Origin: Bin87 sp965220505
GTDB lineage: Bacteria > Chloroflexota > Dehalococcoidia > Lucifugimonadales > UBA3495
Assembly: GCA_965220505.1 (NCBI GenBank)
Contig: CBDCQE010000001.1
Location: 930,001-994,000, forward strand
Length of the DNA stretch: 64,000 bases
Reading direction: 5' to 3'
Shown: piece after piece, positions 1-8,412 of the stretch
How the letters are laid out: every line of letters starts with the position of its first letter
Position numbering within the stretch: the first letter of the stretch is position 1
Position numbers and translations under genes: made by a program
Notes under the pieces: generated by a model
What the model saw: only the letters and a program-made list of their open reading frames with translations
Database searches by the model: none
Told to the model about the DNA's origin: nothing

Positions 1-195
1 GAACTCGCTAACGGTGACGAAATACAGCGTGTTCCCCGGGAAGGCTGCGTAAACCATGTAGGCCACGGCCAGGGCGATCACGCCGCCGAGGATCAACAAC
101 CGCGTGCGGTGGTTGCGCCACGCGGATCGCTCCGCCTCTTCCTCCGGGGATGACACCGCTGCCGGAACGGGTCCGGTATATGGATCAGTCTGCAT
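1..195 (-). CDS. ccmE: Cytochrome c maturation protein CcmE, N-terminal part (cut by window edge)
   Basis: CcmE is the periplasmic haem chaperone that receives haem from CcmC and passes it to the apocytochrome ligase. Only the first 65 residues are in the window. They show a charged cytoplasmic N-terminus, an uncleaved signal anchor (about residues 32-52) and the start of the beta-barrel with the family-like stretch GNTLYFVTVSEF. The haem-binding histidine lies outside the window. The gene follows ccmD on the same strand, in the standard ccmABCDE order, which supports the call despite truncation. Confidence 0.85.
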   Translation of the reverse strand, partial: MQTDPYTGPVPAAVSSPEEEAERSAWRNHRTRLLILGGVIALAVAYMVYAAFPGNTLYFVTVSEF

Positions 196-239
196 GAAAA
201 CTCAGCGTGGGGTCGGTTTTTGGGCCAATACCATTATAC

Positions 240-428
240 CTACAGGGTCCGGTTCTCATCGCCGTCGCCCGGCTCCTCGGCGGATTCAACCGTTTCCTGC
301 AGTTCCTGCAAGTCCCGTTGCACCGACTGACGGCGCCACGACATGTACGCCGCGTAGATGAAGAACACCGCCCACACGACGGCGAAAGCGGCGAACAGGA
401 ACGGCAGGTTGTTGGGTGGCACGGTCAT
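240..428 (-). CDS. ccmD: Haem exporter protein CcmD
   Basis: This is a 62-residue protein with one hydrophobic segment (about residues 9-28) followed by a basic and then acidic tail, as expected for CcmD, the small membrane protein that helps release holo-CcmE from the CcmABC complex. A longer in-frame reading starts upstream inside ccmC, but the ATG at 426-428 lies 1 nt after the ccmC stop and gives the normal family length. Family sequence conservation is weak, so the call leans on size, topology and position between ccmC and ccmE. Confidence 0.8.
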   Translation of the reverse strand: MTVPPNNLPFLFAAFAVVWAVFFIYAAYMSWRRQSVQRDLQELQETVESAEEPGDGDENRTL

Positions 429-429
429 T

Positions 430-1164
430 CTAATCGTAGGTTCCTTGACGGCGAATGGCGGAAACGGCGTCCTCGGCTCCCCGCAAGGCCACCCGTTCCA
501 GCAACAGATACGAGAACAGGGCCAGCGCGGCAATCAGCGAAAAGACGAGTATCCGGGCCATGATGGGCTCCAGGGCGTCGTCCGCCGCCTCGGGCCCGAT
601 CACCTGCACTGGGTGTATCGACCGCCACCACTGCACGGAATAGTACACGATAGGCACATCGACAAACCCGATGATGCCGACCACGGCCGACCAGGCTCGT
701 CCCTGTTGCGGCGTCGGGGCGTAGTGGCGAATCATCAGGTACGCGACGTAGATCAGCCAAAGGATCAAGGTCGTGGTGAGCCGAGGCTCCCAGGTCCACC
801 ATACTCCCCACACCGGGCGGGCCCAGATAACTCCGGTGATCAAGGCCAGGGTGACGAACACGACGCCGACTTCTGCGGCCGCATGAGCCACGCGGTCCCA
901 CATTTCCCCCCGTCGTATGAGGTAGCCGATGCCGGCTACGGCGCAAACCAGGAACCCCAGAAACGAAAGGATGGAGATGGGGACGTGGATGTAGAAGATT
1001 CGCTGGATATGACCCAACACCTGGTCGGTGGGCGCTACAACGAAAATGAGATACCCGTCGATGATGGTCAGGACTGCCGTGACTACCAGCAACCAGAGAC
1101 GGGTATCGCGGAGGGAGGATCGAATCGGGCTGTCGGTGGGGCCACGGCCCGCTATCGCCGCCAA
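430..1164 (-). CDS. ccmC: Haem exporter / haem-handling protein CcmC
   Basis: This is a 244-residue, six-helix membrane protein. It contains the tryptophan-rich WWD-type signature around VWGVWWTWEPRLT on the external face. Conserved histidines flank it (FYIHVPIS and RHYAPTP regions) and would be the axial haem ligands. CcmC loads haem onto CcmE. The gene starts 6 nt after the ccmB stop and ends 1 nt before ccmD, so the genes are probably co-translated. Confidence 0.93.
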   Translation of the reverse strand: MAAIAGRGPTDSPIRSSLRDTRLWLLVVTAVLTIIDGYLIFVVAPTDQVLGHIQRIFYIHVPISILSFLGFLVCAVAGIGYLIRRGEMWDRVAHAAAEVGVVFVTLALITGVIWARPVWGVWWTWEPRLTTTLILWLIYVAYLMIRHYAPTPQQGRAWSAVVGIIGFVDVPIVYYSVQWWRSIHPVQVIGPEAADDALEPIMARILVFSLIAALALFSYLLLERVALRGAEDAVSAIRRQGTYD

Positions 1165-1170
1165 ATTATG

Positions 1171-1845
1171 CTATCCCTCGAACACATACCCGAAGATCCA
1201 CGGACATATTACCAAAAAGAGCGCGTCGAAGACCACCAGCAGCGGGAGCCACCGGGTCCAGACTGCCTGCATCGGACCACCTTGCAGAACCAGGGCGGTG
1301 GCTTCCACCGCGGCGATGATCACCGGAACAATCACCGGGAAAAAGAGCACGGGCAACAGGATTTCTCGCGACCGGGTTTGAGCCGCGATGGCCGCGAAAA
1401 ATGTCCCAACCGTGGCAAACCCGATCGTCGCCAGCAGGATGATCAGCCCCAAGGTCGCCGACAGGGCCGGCAAGCCGAGCATGACAGCGAACACCGGCAG
1501 CAGCACGACCTCGATCACCAGCATGAAAGCCAGCGTGCCCAGCATCTTGCCCAGGAACACGGCGTCGCGGCTAACCGGGGCCGCAAGCAGGCCATCCAGC
1601 GCGCCTTGCTCCTGTTCCCGCGCAAACGCCCGGTTCATCGCCAGCACTCCGACGAAACCATAAGCCACCCAGAGGAGACCCGGGGCCACCGGCGCCAGGC
1701 TGCCGGGTGTCCGGTTCAGCCCGAAGTTGAAAACGACGACGACGATGAGCCCGAAGATCAGGGCGGAAACAACGGTGTCGCGGGAACGAATTTCGAGCCG
1801 AACATCTTTCCACGCTATGGCCAGGGTCGCGTTGAGCAGCCTCAT
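1171..1845 (-). CDS. ccmB: Haem exporter protein CcmB
   Basis: This 224-residue protein has six predicted membrane helices and matches the CcmB permease family in length. It has the family-like cytoplasmic stretch EQEQGALDGLL and the following SRDAVFLGK region. With CcmA and CcmC it forms the ABC complex needed to release haem-loaded CcmE. The gene begins 26 nt after ccmA on the same strand. Confidence 0.92.
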   Translation of the reverse strand: MRLLNATLAIAWKDVRLEIRSRDTVVSALIFGLIVVVVFNFGLNRTPGSLAPVAPGLLWVAYGFVGVLAMNRAFAREQEQGALDGLLAAPVSRDAVFLGKMLGTLAFMLVIEVVLLPVFAVMLGLPALSATLGLIILLATIGFATVGTFFAAIAAQTRSREILLPVLFFPVIVPVIIAAVEATALVLQGGPMQAVWTRWLPLLVVFDALFLVICPWIFGYVFEG

Positions 1846-1871
1846 GGGCGAGACTATCCTACCGGGTGGTT

Positions 1872-2588
1872 TCAGCCGCGAGCGGCGCCGGGTTTCGATA
1901 CGGCTACGACATCAGGATGCCAAGTCAACTCTTCAATCAATCTGCCCCGTTCCAGTGTCAGAACGCGGTCGGCCCAGGACTGTCCGATTTCGGAGCTGTG
2001 CGTGGTCAACAAAGCGCTCTTGCCCGACGCTGACCAATCCCGCAGCATATCGCCCAGGGCCGCGACGGAATCAGCGTCGAGACCCGATTCGGGTTCGTCC
2101 AGCAATAAGACGGCGGGCTCGTGCAGGATGGCGCGGGCTACGGACAGGCGCTTTTGCATCCCATGAGACAAGGTGCGCACCCGACGGTCCGCGCGGTCGG
2201 CGAGGTTCAACTGTTCGAGCACACCGTCAATACGGCTCGCAGGACGGTCAACGCCGTAGAGCTTTGCGTAGAAAACCAGGTTTTCGCGGCAGGTCAGATC
2301 GCTGTAGAGCAGGGTCTGGTGACCGATGAACCCAACCAGGGTACGTGCCCGCCCGCCGGAACGCCGCATCCGCAAGCCGGCGATATGCGTGTCGCCGGCA
2401 TCGGGACGCGAAAGGCCGGCCAGGATACGCAGCAGCGTAGTCTTGCCGGCCCCGTTGGGTCCGAAAAGCACCGCGGTCTGGCCCCACGGCACCGAGATAT
2501 CAACCCCGCGTAGTACGCTCCGGTCGCCGTAATCCTTGCGTAGACCCGCGGCCGAGATAGCCGGCGAACCGCTCGATCCGTGGCTCAT
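1872..2588 (-). CDS. ccmA: Haem exporter ATP-binding protein CcmA
   Basis: This 238-residue ABC ATPase has a Walker A motif (GPNGAGKTT, about residue 40), a signature motif (LSHGMQKRLSVA) and a Walker B (LLLDEPESGLD). The SHGMQ form of the signature is common in CcmA. It powers release of holo-CcmE from CcmC. It is the first ccm gene in the run and starts 9 nt after the acyl-CoA ligase stop, so the two are probably on one transcript. No ccmF, ccmG or ccmH is visible before the window edge. Confidence 0.92.
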   Translation of the reverse strand: MSHGSSGSPAISAAGLRKDYGDRSVLRGVDISVPWGQTAVLFGPNGAGKTTLLRILAGLSRPDAGDTHIAGLRMRRSGGRARTLVGFIGHQTLLYSDLTCRENLVFYAKLYGVDRPASRIDGVLEQLNLADRADRRVRTLSHGMQKRLSVARAILHEPAVLLLDEPESGLDADSVAALGDMLRDWSASGKSALLTTHSSEIGQSWADRVLTLERGRLIEELTWHPDVVAVSKPGAARG

Positions 2589-2597
2589 CCGATCAGT

Positions 2598-4211
2598 TCA
2601 GCGGTGATCCTCAAATCGTGCCCGGAGGACCTTTTTGTCGAACTTGCCCACGCTGGTCTTGGGTATTTCGTCGATGAACACCACGTCATCCGGCAGCCAC
2701 CACCGGGCGAAGCCGGGCCGGATGAAGTCCAGGATGGTGTCCTTGGTCAACGGCCCGGACGCCTCGGACCGCGCAACCACGCAGGCCAGCGGCCGCTCCT
2801 GCCACTGGGCATCCGGGATCGCGATGACGGCTGCTTCCAATACATCGGGGTGGGCCATGATCGCGGACTCGAGATCCACGGAGGAAATCCACTCGCCGCC
2901 GCTCTTCACCATGTCCTTGACTCGGTCGACGATCTGGATATAACCGTTGGCGTCGATGGTGGCGATGTCTCCGCTGTGATACCACCCGTCGATGAAAGTC
3001 TCCACGCTGCGCTCGTCGTCGACGTATTCGTCAGCCACCCACGGGCCACGGAACCAAAGCTCACCGCGCTGTTCGCCGTCCCACGCCAGGTCCTCGCCGT
3101 TCTCGTCGGCTAGTTTCATATCGATGCCCGGAGCAACGACGCCCTGGCTGGCGTTCAATTCCAGGCGCTTCTCTTCGGGAAGGTCGTCCAGCCAACTGCG
3201 CCGTCGGTTCACCGATATCAGCGGCGCGGCCTCAGTCATACCGTAGGCGTGGACAATTTCGACTCCCAATTGGTCCCCGTACGCCTGCAGGACGGCGAGA
3301 GGGACCGCCGAGCCTCCGCTGACCACCTGCCGCAACGAGGACAGGTCGTATTCGATGCCGGACCGCTGGAGGTAGTCGAGCACGCCGATCCAGATGGTCG
3401 GCACGCCGGCGCTGATGGTCACCCGCTCGCGCTCGATCATCTCGCAAATCACGCGCGGGTCCGGCCGCACTCCCGGGAAGACCTGCGACGCGCCGAACAT
3501 GGTGGCCGCGTAGGGGAAGCCCCAGCAGTTGGCGTGGAACATGGGCACGATGGCCATTATGCGGTCGCGTTCCGAAACGGCCAGCATGTCGGCAGTTGCC
3601 GCAGTCATTGAATGGAGGTAAACGGCACGGTGGGAGTAGGCCACGCCCTTGGGCAAGCCGGTGGTGGCCGAGGTGTAGCAGAGGCCCATGGTGGAGTATT
3701 CGTCAACGTCTGCCGGCCGATATTCGGGCGATGCCGCCGCCAGCAGCGATTCGTAGCACGCGGCGCGGGGCAGGGAAGTAGCCATTTGATCTGAGTCGCC
3801 GAGGATGACGAAGTGCTCGACCGATGTCAGTCGGTCGGCGATGGCCTCAATCAGAGGGGCGAGGTCGGGGTCGATCAACAGCACCTTATCGCCCGCGTGG
3901 TTGATGATATACACCATGTCGTCCGGCGCCAACCGGATGTTGATGGTGTGAGTAACCGCGCCGATGGTGGCCGGGGCGAAATACGCTTCCAAGTGTCGGT
4001 AGGTGTTCCACGCGAACGTGCCGACCCTATCCCCCGGGCCGACTCCCAATTCCCGCAGAGCATTGCCCAACCGCGAGGTGCGCTCGAACATATCGGCGTA
4101 GGTATAGCGGTGGGTATCCTCGCCGACCCGCGTGACGATTTCTTTGTTGGGGAAGTGGATTGCCGCGCGCTCCAAAATACGGTTGGCCAGCAATTCATAA
4201 TGCATCGTCAT
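2598..4211 (-). CDS. AMP-forming acyl-CoA ligase (medium/long-chain fatty acid type)
   Basis: This is a 537-residue member of the ANL adenylating family, which activates a carboxylic acid to its CoA thioester through an acyl-AMP. The nucleotide-binding loop reads TSATTGLPKG where most relatives have TSGTTG. The adenylation motifs YGMTEA and GWYHSGDIA and the C-terminal catalytic lysine (KTSVGKFDKK) are present. The start at 4211 is chosen because AGGAG lies 7 nt upstream; a longer reading to 4376 would overlap the neighbouring SDR. Overall similarity suggests an AlkK-like fatty acyl substrate, but the exact acid cannot be read from sequence. It leads directly into ccmA. Confidence 0.88.
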   Translation of the reverse strand: MTMHYELLANRILERAAIHFPNKEIVTRVGEDTHRYTYADMFERTSRLGNALRELGVGPGDRVGTFAWNTYRHLEAYFAPATIGAVTHTINIRLAPDDMVYIINHAGDKVLLIDPDLAPLIEAIADRLTSVEHFVILGDSDQMATSLPRAACYESLLAAASPEYRPADVDEYSTMGLCYTSATTGLPKGVAYSHRAVYLHSMTAATADMLAVSERDRIMAIVPMFHANCWGFPYAATMFGASQVFPGVRPDPRVICEMIERERVTISAGVPTIWIGVLDYLQRSGIEYDLSSLRQVVSGGSAVPLAVLQAYGDQLGVEIVHAYGMTEAAPLISVNRRRSWLDDLPEEKRLELNASQGVVAPGIDMKLADENGEDLAWDGEQRGELWFRGPWVADEYVDDERSVETFIDGWYHSGDIATIDANGYIQIVDRVKDMVKSGGEWISSVDLESAIMAHPDVLEAAVIAIPDAQWQERPLACVVARSEASGPLTKDTILDFIRPGFARWWLPDDVVFIDEIPKTSVGKFDKKVLRARFEDHR

Positions 4212-4336
4212 AGCGAATCTCCTGTCATGGGTCTCGCTGGGTGCATGATGTCGGGTCCGGCAATCTTGGCATCGAGTGGCTAAGGGAGACGATTCTAGCC
4301 CTCGGAATCTCAATGGTTCCCAGGTCCGCGGGTCGG

Positions 4337-5131
4337 TTACGGATGCTTGATGCTCACACCGCCGTCGATGGCCCAAGTCTGGCCGGTAACGTAGGAGGCG
4401 GCCGGCGACGCGAGATATACGGCCAGGTATCCAACCTCAATGAGACGGCCCACCCGGGCGATTGGGATTGTCTCGCCGGCAGAGGCGTCGCGGGCGGCAA
4501 ATGCCTCTTCGGACATCTGCTCCGGGTCGGGAAACGTCCCCGGGGCGATGGCGTTACAGCGGATGCCGAAAGGCGCCCACTCCTGTGCCACGCACTCGGT
4601 GAACCGCATCAGGCCGGCCTTGGCGGCGTCGTACGCTGCCGACATCGGGCGCCCGCGAAACGAGGCCCATCCGCTGATGTTGATCACGTTGCCCTGTCCT
4701 CGCTCCAGCAGGTGCGGACCCACGGCCCGGCAACCCTGGAACGCCTCGGTCAGGTTGATATCGACGATGCTGTGCCACTCCGCCTCGGTCATGCCGGGGA
4801 TATCGCTGCCGGGGAGTTGCGCCACCGGTTTGCGGATGGCGTCACCCACGCAATTAATGAGAGTGTCGATATGGCCGAACTCGGCGATGGTACGTTCGAC
4901 AATTGCGTCGGTATCGGCAGCCGTGGTGGCGTCCCCGGTGAGCGGGAGGCAGGTCCCGCCCATACCGCTGATTTCCTCGGCAACGCGATTCACGCCGGTG
5001 GGGGTCAAGCCCGTCACGGCTACGTCCGCGCCCGCCTGCGCGAACGCCAAGGCTATTCCCTTGCCAATGCCACGACCCGCGCCAACCAGCAGCACCTTCT
5101 GGCCACTGACGTCGAATATATCCAAGCTCAT
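4337..5131 (-). CDS. Short-chain dehydrogenase/reductase
   Basis: This 264-residue classical SDR has the cofactor-binding motif GAGRGIG near residue 17, an NLTEAF-type segment and the active-site YDAAK. The C-terminus carries the usual TGQTWAIDGG. The residue 13 positions before the catalytic tyrosine is glycine (INISGWAS), where classical SDRs have the catalytic serine; a serine sits one position earlier. It could oxidise or reduce an acyl-CoA or alcohol intermediate alongside the adjacent acyl-CoA ligase, which begins 125 nt downstream, but the substrate is not identifiable. Confidence 0.9.
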   Translation of the reverse strand: MSLDIFDVSGQKVLLVGAGRGIGKGIALAFAQAGADVAVTGLTPTGVNRVAEEISGMGGTCLPLTGDATTAADTDAIVERTIAEFGHIDTLINCVGDAIRKPVAQLPGSDIPGMTEAEWHSIVDINLTEAFQGCRAVGPHLLERGQGNVINISGWASFRGRPMSAAYDAAKAGLMRFTECVAQEWAPFGIRCNAIAPGTFPDPEQMSEEAFAARDASAGETIPIARVGRLIEVGYLAVYLASPAASYVTGQTWAIDGGVSIKHP

Positions 5132-5387
5132 TTGCGCACTCCTGCCATGTCCAACGCACCATAGTGATAGGGGGCATCATGGTGCCACACTGATGGGTGC
5201 ACGGCAACCGTGAGCCTGCAGTCACGTTCGCCGTGATCGGTTTCGCCAACCGGCGAGCGATCAAGAGATGCGCACATTGAACAACTGGACAACGGCGCGC
5301 CGTGCGGTATCCAAGTTGGCAAGCGGTTTGCCCCGTGCACTCCGGTACGTTCGGCGTGGCGGATGACGACGGGGATGGGGTAAAATC

Positions 5388-5813
5388 GTGCAACGCGTTT
5401 TCTACCTGGTTTTCGAGGTGCCAGACATGCCCAGGGACAGTAACCGGGTCGTGTACCCGCCGGAAGGCTGGACGAACTCACTGATCGCGGAATACGTGGG
5501 CCCGGACCAGTTCGGCAACGGTGAAGTGTACGACGCCCGACTGGACGGTGACCCGCTGATACGGCTGATCTACGACCACCGCGACGAAGAAATCACGGTG
5601 CGGTGCCTGCGCTGCGAGCAACAAGCCCAGGCCGCGGGCCGTTTCATCGCATACCCCATGATCGGTATCGTGAGCATCAACGCCACCGCTTTGCTAGTTC
5701 CCATGAACACCCCGCGCATCATGCGGCACCTGGCGGACCGGCACGAGGAAACCCTGGGTGACATGGACGATGTGGATTTCTTCAATTGCCTGCTGGACAG
5801 TTGCGGACTGTAA
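5388..5813 (+). CDS. Hypothetical protein (141 aa)
   Basis: I do not recognise this protein. It is soluble and acidic with two cysteine pairs (CLRCEQ in the middle and a CLLDSC tail) and a RHLADRHEE segment, so a metal site is possible. The GTG at 5388 has a G-rich stretch about 7 nt upstream; an alternative ATG at 5427 would give 128 residues and has no clear ribosome site. It ends 45 nt before the GMC oxidoreductase and is likely co-transcribed. The 256 nt upstream, up to the divergent SDR, contain no gene that I can see. Confidence 0.6.
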   Translation: MQRVFYLVFEVPDMPRDSNRVVYPPEGWTNSLIAEYVGPDQFGNGEVYDARLDGDPLIRLIYDHRDEEITVRCLRCEQQAQAAGRFIAYPMIGIVSINATALLVPMNTPRIMRHLADRHEETLGDMDDVDFFNCLLDSCGL

Positions 5814-5858
5814 CGAGAGTCGCGACAACCGGAGATTGGACCGTCGGGAGGTAACACC

Positions 5859-7409
5859 TTGCAGTATGACTACATAATCGTCGGCGGAGGCTCAGCCGGG
5901 TGTGCACTGGCGTCCCGATTAACCGAGGATCCCGATGTGTCGGTCCTGCTCCTCGAAGCCGGCCCGGACTACCCCGATTTCGAACACCTGCCCATTGACC
6001 TCAAAGACGGCAACAACGTATGGCGTTCCGCGTACGGCCCGCACAGTTGGGGTTACCTGGCCAAGGGGACGCCCCAGCAGGAAGAGCCGATCATCATCCC
6101 GCGCGGCAAGGCTATGGGCGGTTCGTCCAGCATCAACGGCCAGGTGCTCTTTCGGGGAGTGCCCGAGGACTACGACAACTGGGCAATCTGGGGGAACGAC
6201 GAATGGTCGTTCACCAAGGTGCTGCCCTATTTCCGCCGTCTCGAAAACGACCTGGACTTCGGCGGAGACGACTTCCACGGCAATTCAGGTCCGATCCCGG
6301 TGCGCCGCTACAAGCGCCACGAGTGGCTGCCCGTCGCCGAAGCGTTCTACGACACCTGCCGGGACCTGGGGTTCCCTGAAGACCCCGATCAGAACCATCC
6401 CGACTCGGTCGGCGTCGCGGCGCGTCCCTTGAACAACATCGACGGGGTACGGATGAGCACCTCGTTGACCTATCTTTCCCTGGCCCGCCATCGCATGAAC
6501 CTCACGGTGCGGGGCAACGTGGTGACCCGGCGAGTGCTCTTTGAAAACAAGACCGCCGTCGGTGTTGAGGCAGAGAGCGGAGGCGAGGTTTTCGAGGTGT
6601 ACGGCGACCAGATCATCCTGAGCGCCGGCGCCATCGGGTCTCCTCAGATACTGTTGCTGTCGGGCGTCGGGCCAGCCGACCATCTCAGCGAGATGGGCAT
6701 ACCCCTGGTCCACGAGCTCACCGGCGTTGGCGAGAACCTGCGGGACCACCCGGCGGTGTTCAGCCTGTTTCGCGGGGTGGGTGACCCGCCGGATCTGGAC
6801 GCTCCCAGCATTCAGGTAGGGTTGCGCTACAGCCCCGAGGGCACCGGCACGCGCGGCGACATCCAGGTCTCGCCAATCCTGATGACCAGCGAACATCGCC
6901 CGGCCAGCGTGAATATCGAAACGGACGACTTCCACTTCGGCTTCAGCGCGGCCCTCCAGAACGCTGCCACGGCTGGACGTCTGCGCCTGGCCTCCACCGA
7001 CCCGCACGTGCAACCGGACCTGTTCTACGACTACCTGTCCGACCCGGTCGACCGCCAGCGTTTGCGCGCGGCGGTGCGGCTGGGTCTGCAAATCGCAGAG
7101 CAGCCCACGTTCCGGGAGTTCATCGCCGAGCGGCTGTCGCCCACTGACGAGGACCTGGCATCCAACGCCGCGCTCGACCAGTGGATGTTGCGCAACGCTT
7201 ACACCCAGCACCACTCGTCGGGCACCTGCAAGATGGGCCCCGGCTCTGATCTGGACGCGGTGGTCGACCAGTATTGCCGGGTCTACGGTATGGAGAACCT
7301 GCGCGTGGTCGACGCCTCGGTGATGCCTGACGTGATTCGCGCCAACACCAACGCGACGACGATCATGATCGCGGAGCGCGTGGCGGACTTCATCAAAGAA
7401 GGCAAGTAG
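5859..7409 (+). CDS. GMC family FAD-dependent oxidoreductase (choline dehydrogenase-like)
   Basis: This is a 516-residue glucose-methanol-choline oxidoreductase. The N-terminal FAD motif is IIVGGGSAGC, followed by the GMC signature with GGSSSINGQ and the second signature GAIGSPQILLLSGVGP. The C-terminal active-site pair is His in QHHSSGTCK and Asn in NTNATT. The start is a TTG with GGGAGGT 6 nt upstream. The family oxidises primary alcohols or polyols; the substrate is unknown. A close paralog lies at 33002-34540, with the same overall architecture and many identical motifs. Confidence 0.92.
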   Translation: MQYDYIIVGGGSAGCALASRLTEDPDVSVLLLEAGPDYPDFEHLPIDLKDGNNVWRSAYGPHSWGYLAKGTPQQEEPIIIPRGKAMGGSSSINGQVLFRGVPEDYDNWAIWGNDEWSFTKVLPYFRRLENDLDFGGDDFHGNSGPIPVRRYKRHEWLPVAEAFYDTCRDLGFPEDPDQNHPDSVGVAARPLNNIDGVRMSTSLTYLSLARHRMNLTVRGNVVTRRVLFENKTAVGVEAESGGEVFEVYGDQIILSAGAIGSPQILLLSGVGPADHLSEMGIPLVHELTGVGENLRDHPAVFSLFRGVGDPPDLDAPSIQVGLRYSPEGTGTRGDIQVSPILMTSEHRPASVNIETDDFHFGFSAALQNAATAGRLRLASTDPHVQPDLFYDYLSDPVDRQRLRAAVRLGLQIAEQPTFREFIAERLSPTDEDLASNAALDQWMLRNAYTQHHSSGTCKMGPGSDLDAVVDQYCRVYGMENLRVVDASVMPDVIRANTNATTIMIAERVADFIKEGK

Positions 7410-7460
7410 CCGTCCAAATGGGCATCGTCGAGCCAGGGGCCTGGCATCGGGAGGCGGGTT

Positions 7461-8036
7461 ATGGACTACAGCCAGATTGTGGAGATTCTGTACTCCGAAT
7501 TCGGCCACGACAAATTCCTGACCCGCCATATCCCGGCCGAGGCGATGAACCGGCTAGCCAATGCGATGGAAATTCCCGATACCGGCCAAAGTCGCAAAAT
7601 CAAGGTGGGGCAAGCCCTCAGCAATATGGGAGGCCGCAAGTACGTTCTCCCCTCCGGCAAAAAAGTTACCATGGCGGTAGAACGGCCGGCCAACAATAGT
7701 CAGCCGCGCGTCTTTAGTTTTGTCCGTGTCCCCGAGGTAAATGCGGACGACCGGATAACGACGGTTGAAATTCCGGACCTTGGCGGCAGTTACCAGGTCA
7801 TTTTGGTGGAGTCCGGCTACGGTTACGCCGCATTCTGTCCGGCCCTGCGTGGTTGCGTATCGCAGGGTTTGGACGAGGCGGAAGCGTTGGAAAACATCAC
7901 GGAAGCCATTACCGGATGGTTGAAAGCCGAAGCTCGCGACATCGAGCGACGCACGCGCGCGATGGTTGATGAGTACCGTTCTGCCGGCTTTCCCGTCAAG
8001 ATCGATACCGTCAGCATAGGACGGATAGGCATCTGA
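7461..8036 (+). CDS. hicB: HicB-like antitoxin with an N-terminal extension
   Basis: Residues about 105-155 resemble the HicB fold (YQVILVESGYGYAAFCP, then LRGCVSQG and a helix EALENITEAI). HicB is the antitoxin and autorepressor of HicA mRNA interferases. Residues 1-95 are an extra domain that I do not recognise; it contains a basic GQSRKIKVGQAL stretch that could help DNA binding. The stop overlaps the next start (TGATG), coupling it to the HicA-like gene. Canonical loci usually run hicA-hicB; here the order is reversed. The base composition is lower in GC than the flanking genes, suggesting acquisition. Confidence 0.75.
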   Translation: MDYSQIVEILYSEFGHDKFLTRHIPAEAMNRLANAMEIPDTGQSRKIKVGQALSNMGGRKYVLPSGKKVTMAVERPANNSQPRVFSFVRVPEVNADDRITTVEIPDLGGSYQVILVESGYGYAAFCPALRGCVSQGLDEAEALENITEAITGWLKAEARDIERRTRAMVDEYRSAGFPVKIDTVSIGRIGI

Positions 8037-8329
8037 TGCCGCCATTTATACGTGGCGTTTCATTTGCGGATGCGTTGGCCCGATTTAGAATGATTGGCTG
8101 GGAGCACGATGGGCAGGAAGGTTCGCACCATTATCTGACACATCCGAAAATGCCTGGCACCCGCATCTTTTTGCCGGACCATCGGCGTCGTGATCTGGAC
8201 CCGGTGACGTTGGGGGTTGCGGTGGAATACGCGGGATTGACTGCCGCGCAGTTCCGCCAGTTGGCCGGCAGCGGCCGACGTCGCAATGCCCGCCGCATCC
8301 GCCAGGAAGTGTACGGGATGGCGGATTAG
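8036..8329 (+). CDS. hicA: HicA-like mRNA interferase toxin
   Basis: This 97-residue protein has the HicA double-stranded RNA-binding-like pattern: a helix ADALARFRMIGWE, the conserved GSHHYLTHP strand with the catalytic histidine (His31 region), then FLPDHRRRDLDPVTLGVAV. HicA toxins cleave mRNA independently of ribosomes in the sense of not needing a ribosome-bound substrate. It begins at the last base of the antitoxin stop. The C-terminus is longer and more arginine-rich than in minimal HicA proteins (about 60 aa). Confidence 0.78.
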   Translation: MPPFIRGVSFADALARFRMIGWEHDGQEGSHHYLTHPKMPGTRIFLPDHRRRDLDPVTLGVAVEYAGLTAAQFRQLAGSGRRRNARRIRQEVYGMAD

Positions 8330-8412
8330 TTTGATCTGTAGATACCCGGCCGGCCATCGGATGCTAAACTGGCTGGCAATCAGTGACTTTACACGAAGGA
8401 CGGCACCAAGCG

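Noticed and set aside
358..2166. Long open frame on the plus strand opposite ccmA-ccmD
   Set aside because: It is antisense to well-recognised ccm genes, is proline/arginine/glutamine-rich and resembles no protein family.
6285..7529. Minus-strand frame opposite the first GMC gene
   Set aside because: The sense strand encodes a full GMC enzyme; the antisense product has no recognisable domain.
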